64,000 bases of DNA from Vicinamibacterales bacterium (lineage in GTDB: Bacteria > Acidobacteriota > Vicinamibacteria > Vicinamibacterales > UBA823), in assembly GCA_036012125.1 (NCBI GenBank), contig DASCOS010000011.1, positions 1-64,000 on the forward strand, given 5' to 3'. Shown here in pieces: positions 35,104-44,298 of this stretch (position 1 is its first letter; each line of letters begins with the position of its first letter). The position numbers and the translations under genes were made by a program. The notes beneath the pieces were generated by a model that had not been told where the DNA came from, made no database searches, and was given only the letters and a program-made list of their open reading frames with translations.

Positions 35104-37683
35104 TTGGCTACCGTTCGAATTTATAAAGTCGCTGAATTGCTGAATACCACAAGCCAAGATGTGGTGGCATTGCTAAAGCGTGATCATGGCATTGACGTAA
35201 AGAGCGCTTCTAGCACGATCGAAGAGGTGGTTGCGCGTCAATTCGTTGAGCGCGTCGCGAGTGAGCGTGGTCTGAGCGTGCCAAGTGCGACGTTCACCAG
35301 CAAGCCGAAAGTAAGGCGCCGCAAGACCGCCAAGTCGAGTGCTCAAAAAATCGAGCCAAAGAAACCAGCAGCGAAACCATTACCACCACCGCGACTGGTG
35401 AAGGCTAAACTCAAGCCGCCAGTAGACGAAGTTGAGGAGCCTAAGGCTGAGGATTCAGAGGCTATCGAGCCGCAACCGACTGCGACCCTCATTACGGCCA
35501 AAGCACCTGCACCACTAAGTGAAAAACCAGTGGAGCTGAAGTCTCCGAGGACATCGCGCGTCGTTCCGCCAACACTCAGATTACGAGTCGAGGATGAGGG
35601 CACCCCGTCCGCGCCGAAAGTCGCCGCGCCAGAGAAACCCAAGAAGCGCCCGGCAACCCCGACGCCGCCGGCACAGCCGATTACGCGTCCGGTGAGTCCA
35701 AAAGGCTCGCCTCGTGTAACTGTGGCACCATCTCGCGCGCCGATCGGTGGACCGAGACCACTTCCCGCGAAGCCGGCACGGCCAGCGGCGCTACCTCAAC
35801 GACCCGGTGGATTGCCACCACGCCGTGGACGGCGCCCACCATTTCGGCCCGGTGGGCGTTCTGGCAAACGCAAGCATCCACGCGCGGCTACGGCAGTCGT
35901 AGAAACACCGCTGCCCGACATCACTCATACGATTACCCTCGCTGAGGGCATGACGGTCAAGGACCTAGCCGACAAGCTCGACACGCGTGCCAAGGATGTG
36001 CTGAAGAAGCTAATTGAGAAGCGCATCATGATGACGATTAACACAACACTCGACACGGACACCGCAACGATGATCGCGCGTGAGTTTGGTGCAGACGTCG
36101 AGATGCGGACCTTCGAAGAAGAAATGCTCCACGTAGAACAGGAAGACGCGCAGCCAGAGGACCTTTTCCCTCGAGCGCCAGTGGTCACTGTAATGGGGCA
36201 CGTCGATCATGGAAAGACAACGCTGCTCGACGGTATCCGAGAAACACGAGTCGCTGAGCGGGAGGCTGGCGGTATCACACAGCACATTGGTGCCTATACC
36301 GTGGACGTGAAAGATAAGCGCATCGTATTCCTCGACACACCAGGTCACGCCGCCTTTACGCTGATGCGCGCGCGGGGAGCGAAGGTCACTGATGTGGTCG
36401 TTCTCGTTGTGGCAGCCGATGACGGCGTCATGCCTCAGACGAAAGAAGCGATCGATCACGCGCGAGCCGCTAACGCACCGATCATCGTGGCGGTCAACAA
36501 GATTGATAAATCTGACGCTAATCCCGATCGGGTTAAAACCGAACTTTCGGATCTTGATCTCACGCCTGAGGCCTGGGGTGGCAAGACTGTAACGGTCGAC
36601 GTCTCTGCAAAGAAGCGGGAAAATATCGACCTTCTTCTTGAGATGATATTACTCGTTGCCGACCTCGGGGAGCTAAAAGCCAATCCGAAGCGGAATGCAG
36701 CTGGAACTGTGCTTGAAGCAAAACTCGATCGCGGGCGTGGACCAGTTGCGACGATTCTCGTGCAAGATGGCACACTACGCGTTGGCGACACATTCATCGC
36801 TGGCACCGTTGTAGGTAAGGTGCGCGCACTTATTAACGACCAAGGACAGAAAGTCGAATCCGCAACACCCTCGACACCAGTGGAGGTGCTTGGCCTAGGG
36901 GGACTCCCCCTGCCTGGCGATGCATTCCAAGCGCTTCCCGATGCTAGCAAAGCAAGACAAATCGCTAACTTACGCCAAACTCAAGCGAAGGAGCGAGAGC
37001 TCGGTTCAAAGAGTCCTCGACTCACATTGGAATCACTTCAGGAACAGGTCGCCGAGGGTAATGTCAAAGAGCTATCCATTATTATCAAGGCGGACGTTCA
37101 AGGTTCAGCCGAAGTGCTAGCTGACACACTCGCAAAGTTAAGCGATGAGCAAGTTAAGATCCGGATCATCCATTCGGGGGTTGGCGCAATCAACGAATCT
37201 GACGCTCTACTAGCGTCAGCTTCCAATGCCATAGTGATAGGCTTCAACGTGCGTCCGGATCGTAATGCTAACGAGGTGGCAGAGCGCGACGGACTCGACA
37301 TGAGAATGCATTCGGTTATCTACCATGTTACGGACGAAATCAAGAAGGCAATGGCAGGCCTACTCGAACCAACGAAGAAGGAAATGAGACTCGGCACTGC
37401 TGAAGTTCGAGAAACATTTAAGGTGCCTAAGTTCGGTTTCGTCGCTGGCTGCATGGTCACTGAAGGGCTAATTGCTCGAACGGGTGACGCGCACGCACGC
37501 TTATTACGTGACAACATTGTCGTGCACGAAGGTCGTATTGGTTCACTCCGCCGCTTCAAGGACGACGTAAATGAAGTGAAGACCGGTTTGGAGTGCGGTA
37601 TCGCATTTGAACGCTTCAAGGATGTCAAGGTGGGTGATGTAATCGAAGCGTTCACAGTGGAAGAAGTGGCCGCAACCGTCTGA
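35104..37683 (+). CDS. infB: Translation initiation factor IF-2
   Basis: An 859-residue GTPase that brings fMet-tRNA to the 30S subunit. A TTG start (35104) with GAGG upstream is inferred from the conserved beginning MATVRIYKVAELLN. The IF2_N domain is at 1-55, followed by a long Pro/Lys/Arg-rich linker (about 60-270) and a second IF2_N-like block (ITLAEGMTVKDLADKLD). The GTPase motifs are G1 GHVDHGKTT (about 365), G3 DTPGHAAF and G4 NKID. Domains II, III and IV complete it. TTG may lower initiation efficiency. Confidence 0.95.
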   Translation: MATVRIYKVAELLNTTSQDVVALLKRDHGIDVKSASSTIEEVVARQFVERVASERGLSVPSATFTSKPKVRRRKTAKSSAQKIEPKKPAAKPLPPPRLVKAKLKPPVDEVEEPKAEDSEAIEPQPTATLITAKAPAPLSEKPVELKSPRTSRVVPPTLRLRVEDEGTPSAPKVAAPEKPKKRPATPTPPAQPITRPVSPKGSPRVTVAPSRAPIGGPRPLPAKPARPAALPQRPGGLPPRRGRRPPFRPGGRSGKRKHPRAATAVVETPLPDITHTITLAEGMTVKDLADKLDTRAKDVLKKLIEKRIMMTINTTLDTDTATMIAREFGADVEMRTFEEEMLHVEQEDAQPEDLFPRAPVVTVMGHVDHGKTTLLDGIRETRVAEREAGGITQHIGAYTVDVKDKRIVFLDTPGHAAFTLMRARGAKVTDVVVLVVAADDGVMPQTKEAIDHARAANAPIIVAVNKIDKSDANPDRVKTELSDLDLTPEAWGGKTVTVDVSAKKRENIDLLLEMILLVADLGELKANPKRNAAGTVLEAKLDRGRGPVATILVQDGTLRVGDTFIAGTVVGKVRALINDQGQKVESATPSTPVEVLGLGGLPLPGDAFQALPDASKARQIANLRQTQAKERELGSKSPRLTLESLQEQVAEGNVKELSIIIKADVQGSAEVLADTLAKLSDEQVKIRIIHSGVGAINESDALLASASNAIVIGFNVRPDRNANEVAERDGLDMRMHSVIYHVTDEIKKAMAGLLEPTKKEMRLGTAEVRETFKVPKFGFVAGCMVTEGLIARTGDAHARLLRDNIVVHEGRIGSLRRFKDDVNEVKTGLECGIAFERFKDVKVGDVIEAFTVEEVAATV

Positions 37684-37738
37684 GGCGCGCTCGCCCAGTG
37701 CCCAGAACACCCAGGAGTCAAAACCACTCCGCCGGATT

Positions 37739-38023
37739 ATGTCTATCGTTGCCTTGTTATCAGTGGAGCTTCATATCCCCGATGCCAACTCTCTCAAAAC
37801 TAAGCGCATGGTATTGCGACGCGTGAAGGACCGGCTTAAGAAATTCAACGTCTCAGTCGCTGAAACCGACCATCAGGATCTCTGGCAACGGGCAGCGCTC
37901 GCGATTGTAGCGGTCAGCACGACGCCAACAGCTGTACGTGAGGCTCTCGCCTCGGTTGAAAATGAAATTGAACGCGCTGCGCCCATGATGGTCACCCGTA
38001 CTCATGTTGATTTCTTGACTTGA
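37739..38023 (+). CDS. DUF503 family protein (YlxP-like)
   Basis: A 94-residue protein of the DUF503/YlxP family (VALLSVELHIPDANSLKTKRMVLRRVKDRL). It is widely found between infB and rbfA and is thought to assist ribosome assembly, but its mechanism is unknown. It ends overlapping a TTG that could start the next frame; rbfA is better placed at 38038. Confidence 0.85.
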   Translation: MSIVALLSVELHIPDANSLKTKRMVLRRVKDRLKKFNVSVAETDHQDLWQRAALAIVAVSTTPTAVREALASVENEIERAAPMMVTRTHVDFLT

Positions 38024-38037
38024 GACCGGATTCAATT

Positions 38038-38436
38038 ATGGCCCAAGGCTCGCGTCCCGAACGTGTTGCGGACCTAGTGCGAGCAGAACTCGGTGAACTC
38101 CTCGCACGTCGAGTGAATGATCCCGGCGTCGGCTTCGTTACCCTGACGCGCGTCCAGGTGACGCCCGATCTGCAGCATGCACGCGTGTACTTCACGACTC
38201 TCGGTGACGACGATCAGCGCGAGCAATCAAGACGTGCGCTGGAGCGTGCCACCCCGTTTCTCAGGCGCCAGATCGGCCAAAGACTGACTCTAAAGCGGAC
38301 ACCTAGGCTTACATTTCACTTCGATGAGTCAATTGGCCATCAGGAACGTGTGGAGCAATTACTGGAAGAATTACAAATATCACCGAGTACTCACACAGGT
38401 GAAAATGACGATGAAGACCAAGAACACGACGAGTAA
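38038..38436 (+). CDS. rbfA: Ribosome-binding factor A
   Basis: A 132-residue KH-fold factor for 30S maturation, binding near helix 1 of 16S rRNA. The start MAQGSRPERVADLVRAELGELLARRVNDP is conserved. LTRVQVTPDLQHARVYFTTLG and RLTLKRTPRLTFHFDES are diagnostic. The frame extends to a TTG at 38020 that overlaps the previous stop, but the ATG fits alignments better. An acidic tail overlaps the start of nrnA. Confidence 0.92.
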   Translation: MAQGSRPERVADLVRAELGELLARRVNDPGVGFVTLTRVQVTPDLQHARVYFTTLGDDDQREQSRRALERATPFLRRQIGQRLTLKRTPRLTFHFDESIGHQERVEQLLEELQISPSTHTGENDDEDQEHDE

Positions 38437-39460
38437 GGCTACGAATCACACTGTTCAGGACGTCTGCGATGCCATTAGGTCTCACCACAACTTTGTCGTG
38501 GTCTCGCATGCCAGGCCAGACGGCGATGCGATCGGTTCACAGGTGGCGATGGGACTCGCTTTGAAGGCGCTTGATAAACAAGTTCGCCTCATTAGCGCAG
38601 GCCCGGTGCCGGATATCTACAGTGAACTTTCCGGTGTTGACGAGATCGAGGTCGCGTCGGCAGCGACAGGCAGGTGGGACGTAGCCATCGTCATGGAGTG
38701 TCCAGAATTATCCCGCACAGAACTGACAGGCTTAAATGACGGGTTCGTCCTGAGCATTGACCATCACCCTGGAAATACCTTTTTTGGTAACGTCAACTAT
38801 TTTGATGAGTCAGCTGCTGCGTGTGGCGAACTAGTCTTTTCAGTTCTCCAGGGCCTCCAAGTCCCGATCACAGCAGACATCGCAACGCATCTCTACATCG
38901 CAATTCTCACTGATACCGGTTCGTTTCACCACGGCCCGATCTCGACACGAACATTCGAAATTTGCAGATGTCTTACGAGCGCAGGAGCAGACCCAAGGGC
39001 ATTGGCGAACCAAGTGTTCGACCAATACAGGGTCGGCCGTCTAGAAGTAATCGCCACAATGTTGAACGAGATGCAGTTAGAAGACCAAGAACGAGTAGCA
39101 GTGCTCAACATCGACGAAAGGCTCCTCACGCAAAGCAACGCCACCCCAAATGACCTTGACGGCCTCGTTAATCTCCCGCTAACAACACGCACAGTCCAAG
39201 CCGTCATTCTTTTCAAGTCCGCACCAGGTCAACCACTGCGTGTCAGCCTACGTTCAAAGGGAGACGTAAACGTCGGGCTCGTTGCCGCGGCATTTGGGGG
39301 TGGCGGGCATGCGAACGCCTCAGGGTTCACACTAGAAAGCACTGCCGAAAATAAGCGGCAGGCCGTGATTGATCAGGTTATGGAAGCGGTGAGGACAGCC
39401 CTCGGACCTGCCGTTGGTGGAACTCCTGAGAAGGAGAAGCCGTTAATCAGGTCAAGATAA
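38405..39460 (+). CDS. nrnA: DHH phosphoesterase NrnA-like (oligoribonuclease / pAp phosphatase)
   Basis: A 351-residue DHH-DHHA1 protein that degrades nano-RNA and pAp. Metal-binding motifs are SHARPDGDAIGSQ (about residue 35), ECPELSRTEL and SIDHHPGNTFFG; the DHHA1 domain ends with AAFGGGGHANASGF. The start at 38405 has AGGTGAAA just upstream and lies inside rbfA, a 32-base overlap. The frame reaches 38324, but an earlier start would overlap more. It fits the conserved order rbfA-nrnA-truB. Confidence 0.9.
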   Translation: MTMKTKNTTSKATNHTVQDVCDAIRSHHNFVVVSHARPDGDAIGSQVAMGLALKALDKQVRLISAGPVPDIYSELSGVDEIEVASAATGRWDVAIVMECPELSRTELTGLNDGFVLSIDHHPGNTFFGNVNYFDESAAACGELVFSVLQGLQVPITADIATHLYIAILTDTGSFHHGPISTRTFEICRCLTSAGADPRALANQVFDQYRVGRLEVIATMLNEMQLEDQERVAVLNIDERLLTQSNATPNDLDGLVNLPLTTRTVQAVILFKSAPGQPLRVSLRSKGDVNVGLVAAAFGGGGHANASGFTLESTAENKRQAVIDQVMEAVRTALGPAVGGTPEKEKPLIRSR

Positions 39461-40401
39461 TGGACGGCGTGTTGGTCATTGATAAGCCCGAAGGACCCAC
39501 GTCACACGACATTGTGGCTCAAGTCCGGCGAGTTCTCCGAGTCAAGCGGGTCGGCCACACCGGCACCTTGGACCCGATGGCGACGGGTGTGTTGCCACTA
39601 GTGATTGGCCGCGCGACTCGTCTAACTCAGTTTTTTTCAAGAGACTCAAAAACTTATAACGCTACCATTCGACTGGGTTTCTCGACAGACACCTATGACG
39701 CACTCGGAATACCGGCAGGGTCAAATGGGGATCCCTCGCTAGACTTGTCCCATGAGTTGGGAGACCAAGTAATCGAGTCAGTTCTGAATAATTTTCGAGG
39801 CACATTTGATCAGTGTCCACCCCCTTTCTCTGCGAAGAAGATCGGCGGCATACGTGCCTATACGATCGCTAGGCGCGGTGGGCCTGTAGTGACGGTGCCG
39901 GTACAGGTAACTGTAGACCAACTCAGACTACTCAAGGCCGAGAATAGTCGACTGCAAGTCGAGATAACCTGCTCATCAGGATTTTACGTACGGTCCCTAG
40001 CGCACGACATCGGACAGATGCTTGGCTGCGGTGCTCATCTTCAAGCGTTGCGACGAACGCGAAGCGGAGAATTTGATCTCGCACATGCTATACCGCTTGA
40101 ACGCGCCGTACAGGGTAGCAGTGAGGTGAAGAACATGGTTAATCCCGCCCCTTCTCCTATCGTCGACCGCATTCTGCCATTATCCGGACTCCTGAGAGCC
40201 TTACCATCTGCGATCCTCACGAGTCGAGGAAGGCGCTGTGCCTCCAACGGTCAGCCTATTAACCAAGACGAGTTGACGCACATTGATGAAGTTACCGGGA
40301 TAGCAACCAGTAGAGTTCGACTGTTCGACGAATCAGGGCAACTCGTCGCGATTGCAGAAAAGATGGAGGGTGCTTTGCATCCCCGGGTTGTTCTGGTCTA
40401 A
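39460..40401 (+). CDS. truB: tRNA pseudouridine-55 synthase
   Basis: A 313-residue enzyme that isomerises U55 in the T-loop of tRNAs. The catalytic Asp is in HTGTLDPMATGVLPLVIG. KTYNATIRLGFSTDTYDALG and CSSGFYVRSLAHDIG are further motifs. The ATG overlaps the TAA of nrnA by one base. The C-terminal 80 residues form the PUA-like part. The ribF gene common after truB elsewhere is not present; the next gene is rpsO. Confidence 0.94.
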   Translation: MDGVLVIDKPEGPTSHDIVAQVRRVLRVKRVGHTGTLDPMATGVLPLVIGRATRLTQFFSRDSKTYNATIRLGFSTDTYDALGIPAGSNGDPSLDLSHELGDQVIESVLNNFRGTFDQCPPPFSAKKIGGIRAYTIARRGGPVVTVPVQVTVDQLRLLKAENSRLQVEITCSSGFYVRSLAHDIGQMLGCGAHLQALRRTRSGEFDLAHAIPLERAVQGSSEVKNMVNPAPSPIVDRILPLSGLLRALPSAILTSRGRRCASNGQPINQDELTHIDEVTGIATSRVRLFDESGQLVAIAEKMEGALHPRVVLV

Positions 40402-40457
40402 CATTGTAGGTTCCTAGATGAAGGAAAGTAGCGAACAGGGGCGGCGGTCTGGAGTTG

Positions 40458-40499
40458 GCGTACGAACCCGCAGGGTTCACTCTGGACTGTACGCGGAGG
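40458..40499 (+). promoter_or_regulatory. Structured leader at the rpsO ribosome binding site
   Basis: GCGTAC (40458-40463) pairs with GTACGC (40489-40494), enclosing a second perfect hairpin GAACCC-GCA-GGGTTC (40464-40478). The outer stem ends directly before GGAGG (40495-40499), 7 bases before the GTG. Such a layout would allow S15 to control its own translation, as known in several bacterial groups with unrelated RNA structures. Confidence 0.55.
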
Positions 40500-40506
40500 T
40501 AATAAC

Positions 40507-40776
40507 GTGACTCTGCAGCGGGAGCAAAAAACTGATGTGATCGGTTCCTACCAGACCCACGACAAAGACACTGGGTCCGCAGAGGTTCAGGTTGCCCTCC
40601 TCAGTGGTCGGATTAGTTATTTAACCGAACACTTCAAGATGCATGCGAAAGATCATCATTCGCGACGGGGCCTACTTAAACTTGTCGGACAACGTCGACG
40701 CTTACTGGATTACTTAAAACACAAGAATGCCAAGCGGTATTCAGACTTGATCCAACGGTTGGGCATCCGTAAGTAG
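40507..40776 (+). CDS. rpsO: Ribosomal protein S15
   Basis: An 89-residue 30S protein that binds the 16S rRNA three-way junction early in assembly. GTG start with GGAGG upstream. Conserved motifs are [39 protein letters not shown] and LLDYLKHKN. It precedes pnp as in many bacteria and may be self-regulated through the leader just upstream. Confidence 0.96.
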   Translation: MTLQREQKTDVIGSYQTHDKDTGSAEVQVALLSGRISYLTEHFKMHAKDHHSRRGLLKLVGQRRRLLDYLKHKNAKRYSDLIQRLGIRK

Positions 40777-40868
40777 GCTCAAGACCGACAGTTGGACGTC
40801 CCTATCCGACCACATATCTGTGACGGCGGCGCGGGTCGCCGACTGCACTATCCGAGGCGACGAAATCT

Positions 40869-43004
40869 ATGTACAGGCGTGAGTTAACGATCGGCGGCAA
40901 GACACTTTCAATCGAAACAGGAAAACTAGCTAAGCAGGCAGATGGTTCCGCCATCGTGCGCTACGGTGACACCGTTGTTATCGTTACCGCCTGTTGCGCG
41001 AGTACAGAACGTGAAGGGATCGATTTTCTTCCGCTGACGGTAGATTATCGAGAGTACGCCTACGCTTCTGGGCGAATCCCAGGTGGATTCTTCAAGCGAG
41101 AAGCCAGGCCGTCAGAGAAAGAAGTGCTGACCAGCCGAGTCATTGACCGTCCCCTTCGGCCGTTGTTTCCTGCGGGTTGGAGACGGGAGACCCAGGTCAT
41201 CGCATTCGTCTTGTCATCCGACGGTGAAAATGATTCTGACGTGTTAGCTCTGACCGGTGCTTCAGCAGCATTGTCATTTTCCCGCATCCCCTTTGAAAAC
41301 ACGATCGCGTCAGTGCGCGTTGGTCTAGTGAATAACGAATTTGTCATCAATCCAAACTATGATCAGCGTGCGAAGAGCAAACTCGATCTCGTGGTGGCTG
41401 GTAGTGACAAGGCCCTCGTGATGGTAGAAGCTGGAGCTTTGGAGGTTTCGGAGGACGAAATTGTCCAAGCTCTAGAAGCGGGACATAACGCCATCAGACA
41501 AATCGTAGAGCAGATTGACGCAATGGCCAGCGAGATCGGTAAACCCAAACTAGCAGCTTCACCTGCACCATTGGTGCCGGAGTTACAGCAGGAGATCGAG
41601 AGTCAGGTGCTTAGCCCTCTCACCGAAGCAATGCGGGTAAAGGACAAGATCGAGAACTACGAGCAGGTGGACCGCGTACTAAACGACCTTTTGGAATCGA
41701 TACCAGAGGACGACGCAAACAAACGTGCTGACGCCAAACGGATTTTTGAGCTACTGAATGAACAGGTGCTACGTGCCGAAATTCTTGAACGGAATAAGCG
41801 TCTCGATGGCCGAACCTTCGATGAGATTCGGACGATTTGGACCGAGGTCGGCACACTACCTCGGACACACGGCTCCGCCGTCTTTACGCGAGGTGAAACA
41901 CAGGCCCTGGTGACGACGACGCTCGGCACAGCTGATGACCAGCAAAAGATCGAATCGCTAGCCGGTGAGTCCTATCGGCGCTTCATGTTGCACTATAACT
42001 TTCCACCGTTTTCGGTCGGCGAGGTTAAGTTTCTGCGTGGCCCAGGCCGGCGGGAAATCGGACATGGGGCCCTCGCTGAACGCGCGTTGGCACCGATGAT
42101 CCCGGACGAGGATAAGTTTCCATACACTATCCGTGTGGTCTCAGACATTCTGGAGTCGAACGGTTCATCGTCGATGGCTACCGTCTGTGGAGGCTCACTC
42201 AGTCTTATGGATGCTGGTGTTCCACTGCGTTCACCGGTAGCGGGCGTAGCAATGGGTCTCATCATGGATGAGGAGAGCGGCCGTTACGCAATTTTGAGTG
42301 ACATAGCTGGAGCAGAGGATCACTACGGTGACATGGATTTCAAGGTCACGGGCACGACCGATGGGATTACCGCGCTCCAGATGGACATTAAGGTCACTGG
42401 CATTACGACAGAAATCATGCGCGAGGCACTCGAACAAGCCCGAACTGGGCGACTTCACATTCTCAATAAGATGGCAGAAACACTCAGTGTTTCACGGGAA
42501 GACACCTCTACGTTTGCCCCGCGGATCGTTACAATCAAGATCCCCACTGATAAAATCCGAGATGTCATTGGACCCGGTGGAAAGATGATCCGCAGCATCA
42601 TCGAGCGCACTGGTGTCAAGATCGATGTCGAAGATGATGGACAGATTAACGTGGCGTCGAGCGACGAGACAGCGGCACAGAAAGCAATCGATATCATTCA
42701 GGAACTTACGGCGAGCCCTGAACTTAACAAGATTTATGTAGGTAAAGTCCAACGAATCACTGATTTTGGAGCGTTTGTAGAAATAATGCCAAACATTGAC
42801 GGGCTACTCCACATATCAGAGATCGCGCTCCATCGAGTGAAAGATGTGCGTGATGAACTGAAAGACGGTGAACAGGTGAGGGTTAAAGTGATCAACATTG
42901 ATCCCTCAGGCAAAGTTAGACTTAGCCGAAAAGTACTTTTACAAGAAGGCAGCGATGGCGACGCTGGGGGGTCGTCGAAGCCACAGTCAGTGAAAAAGGC
43001 CTGA
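40869..43004 (+). CDS. pnp: Polyribonucleotide nucleotidyltransferase (PNPase)
   Basis: A 711-residue 3'-5' phosphorolytic exoribonuclease and degradosome component. It has two RNase PH-like domains (YRRELTIGGKTLSIETGKLAKQADG, SGRIPGGFFKREARPSEKEVL; then RTHGSAVFTRGETQALVTTTLG), a KH domain (IRDVIGPGGKMIRSIIERTG) and an S1 domain (GKVQRITDFGAFVEIMPNIDG). The tail is short. The 92-base gap after rpsO has a small GC-rich hairpin (around 40823-40845). Confidence 0.96.
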   Translation: MYRRELTIGGKTLSIETGKLAKQADGSAIVRYGDTVVIVTACCASTEREGIDFLPLTVDYREYAYASGRIPGGFFKREARPSEKEVLTSRVIDRPLRPLFPAGWRRETQVIAFVLSSDGENDSDVLALTGASAALSFSRIPFENTIASVRVGLVNNEFVINPNYDQRAKSKLDLVVAGSDKALVMVEAGALEVSEDEIVQALEAGHNAIRQIVEQIDAMASEIGKPKLAASPAPLVPELQQEIESQVLSPLTEAMRVKDKIENYEQVDRVLNDLLESIPEDDANKRADAKRIFELLNEQVLRAEILERNKRLDGRTFDEIRTIWTEVGTLPRTHGSAVFTRGETQALVTTTLGTADDQQKIESLAGESYRRFMLHYNFPPFSVGEVKFLRGPGRREIGHGALAERALAPMIPDEDKFPYTIRVVSDILESNGSSSMATVCGGSLSLMDAGVPLRSPVAGVAMGLIMDEESGRYAILSDIAGAEDHYGDMDFKVTGTTDGITALQMDIKVTGITTEIMREALEQARTGRLHILNKMAETLSVSREDTSTFAPRIVTIKIPTDKIRDVIGPGGKMIRSIIERTGVKIDVEDDGQINVASSDETAAQKAIDIIQELTASPELNKIYVGKVQRITDFGAFVEIMPNIDGLLHISEIALHRVKDVRDELKDGEQVRVKVINIDPSGKVRLSRKVLLQEGSDGDAGGSSKPQSVKKA

Positions 43005-43069
43005 CGATCCGTCTCCCCTCTCCATCCTAGAAGACCATTTCAGCGTTGCCCTTCTTGCAAGAAGCTCCC

Positions 43070-44173
43070 CTAGGCTTGGGTTAGAGTTCCTGCTGCTGCT
43101 ATCCGCTCATGAACAGGCGGATGGGCGTAACACAAGAATGCTAACCAGCGGGATGGCCGTTCAGCGAGGTGTTCTTCACCAATGCGTCGAATCACCGAAA
43201 CAAAGGCTTCTGGACTCTTGGTCACTTCGAGTGCGAACCGGTCGGCCCGTCGTTCCTGTTGTCGAGACACAAAGTTGGCAAATGGCACCATCGCAAGTGC
43301 AACTGTGCCTCCAGTGAGAATCACGAGTGGGAGCCCAGCCGGATCACTTGGGCCAAGTAGACCGAGTGATGGTCCAAGCACAACCAGCGCTCGTGATGAC
43401 GCGTAGCAGCCGACCATAATCATTACAAGGTCCATCAATAGCCCTTTCCATATATCCGCATGCAAATGATGTGCAAGCTCGTGTGCGAGCACAATCTCAA
43501 TTTCACCGTCGGAATAGTCTCTGACCAGTGTTTCGGACAGAAGAATACGTCGGCTCTGCCCTGCTCCAACGAGCGCCGCATTGGAACGCTGTGACCCGTT
43601 TCCCATGCGATACTGGTAAACCTTAATCTCGGCTGCGCCAGCGCGGGCTGCCAAACGCTCAAGACGCAAACCCAATTGCGGCCTAACTACCGGCGTAACA
43701 GTCGTAAACCAAGGCAACACAAGTGGGCCGACTTTCACCAAGAGCATCACGACTAATCCAAAGCCAGCACCAACGATGATCCACCAACCGGACGGCCAAG
43801 CCCAAATGGCCGCATACATCACTACCGCTCCAGCTGGGCCAAAACTAAGCAGCACGGCTGTACCCTTTAAATACTCTTGCACTGCGCCACCCGACGATGC
43901 CATTGCAGGACGGTACCGCCACTCTAGCCTTCCAAGATAGACTCGGAAAGGCAAAGTTATTACTTCGTGGCACAAGGCGATACACAGGGCAAAGAGCCCA
44001 ACACCGGAAAGCCAAGCTATGTCAATTGGTGTAGCTGGCACTACAAAATCACGAAGAGCCTTCGATGCTCCTGTCAGAAGCATCAACGTAAACAGCAGGC
44101 CTGTTAACCCAACTACCGACGACAGCGCCCTACGCCTGAGCCTATGATAGCGGGTGGCCTTGTCTTCATTCAC
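43070..44173 (-). CDS. M48 family membrane metalloprotease
   Basis: A 367-residue membrane protease with five to six hydrophobic helices. The zinc motif HELAHHLHADIWKG (HExxH, about residue 240) lies in the third quarter. A glutamate or other third ligand probably follows in QQERRADRFALEVT, matching the M48 ExxxD pattern. It resembles Ste24/HtpX-type enzymes that take part in envelope protein turnover. It lies 125 bases after smc on the same strand. Confidence 0.82.
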   Translation of the reverse strand: MNEDKATRYHRLRRRALSSVVGLTGLLFTLMLLTGASKALRDFVVPATPIDIAWLSGVGLFALCIALCHEVITLPFRVYLGRLEWRYRPAMASSGGAVQEYLKGTAVLLSFGPAGAVVMYAAIWAWPSGWWIIVGAGFGLVVMLLVKVGPLVLPWFTTVTPVVRPQLGLRLERLAARAGAAEIKVYQYRMGNGSQRSNAALVGAGQSRRILLSETLVRDYSDGEIEIVLAHELAHHLHADIWKGLLMDLVMIMVGCYASSRALVVLGPSLGLLGPSDPAGLPLVILTGGTVALAMVPFANFVSRQQERRADRFALEVTKSPEAFVSVIRRIGEEHLAERPSRWLAFLCYAHPPVHERIAAAGTLTQA

Positions 44174-44298
44174 GGCTTCTTGAACATGCGGGAGCAGCAG
44201 GGCCGGTGCAAGAATGCCTTACCGGCCGTAAACCGAACCACCGAGCACACCAGGAATTCGACTGAGCTTCGCCTGAACCAAAGCGAAGGACCACTAAC

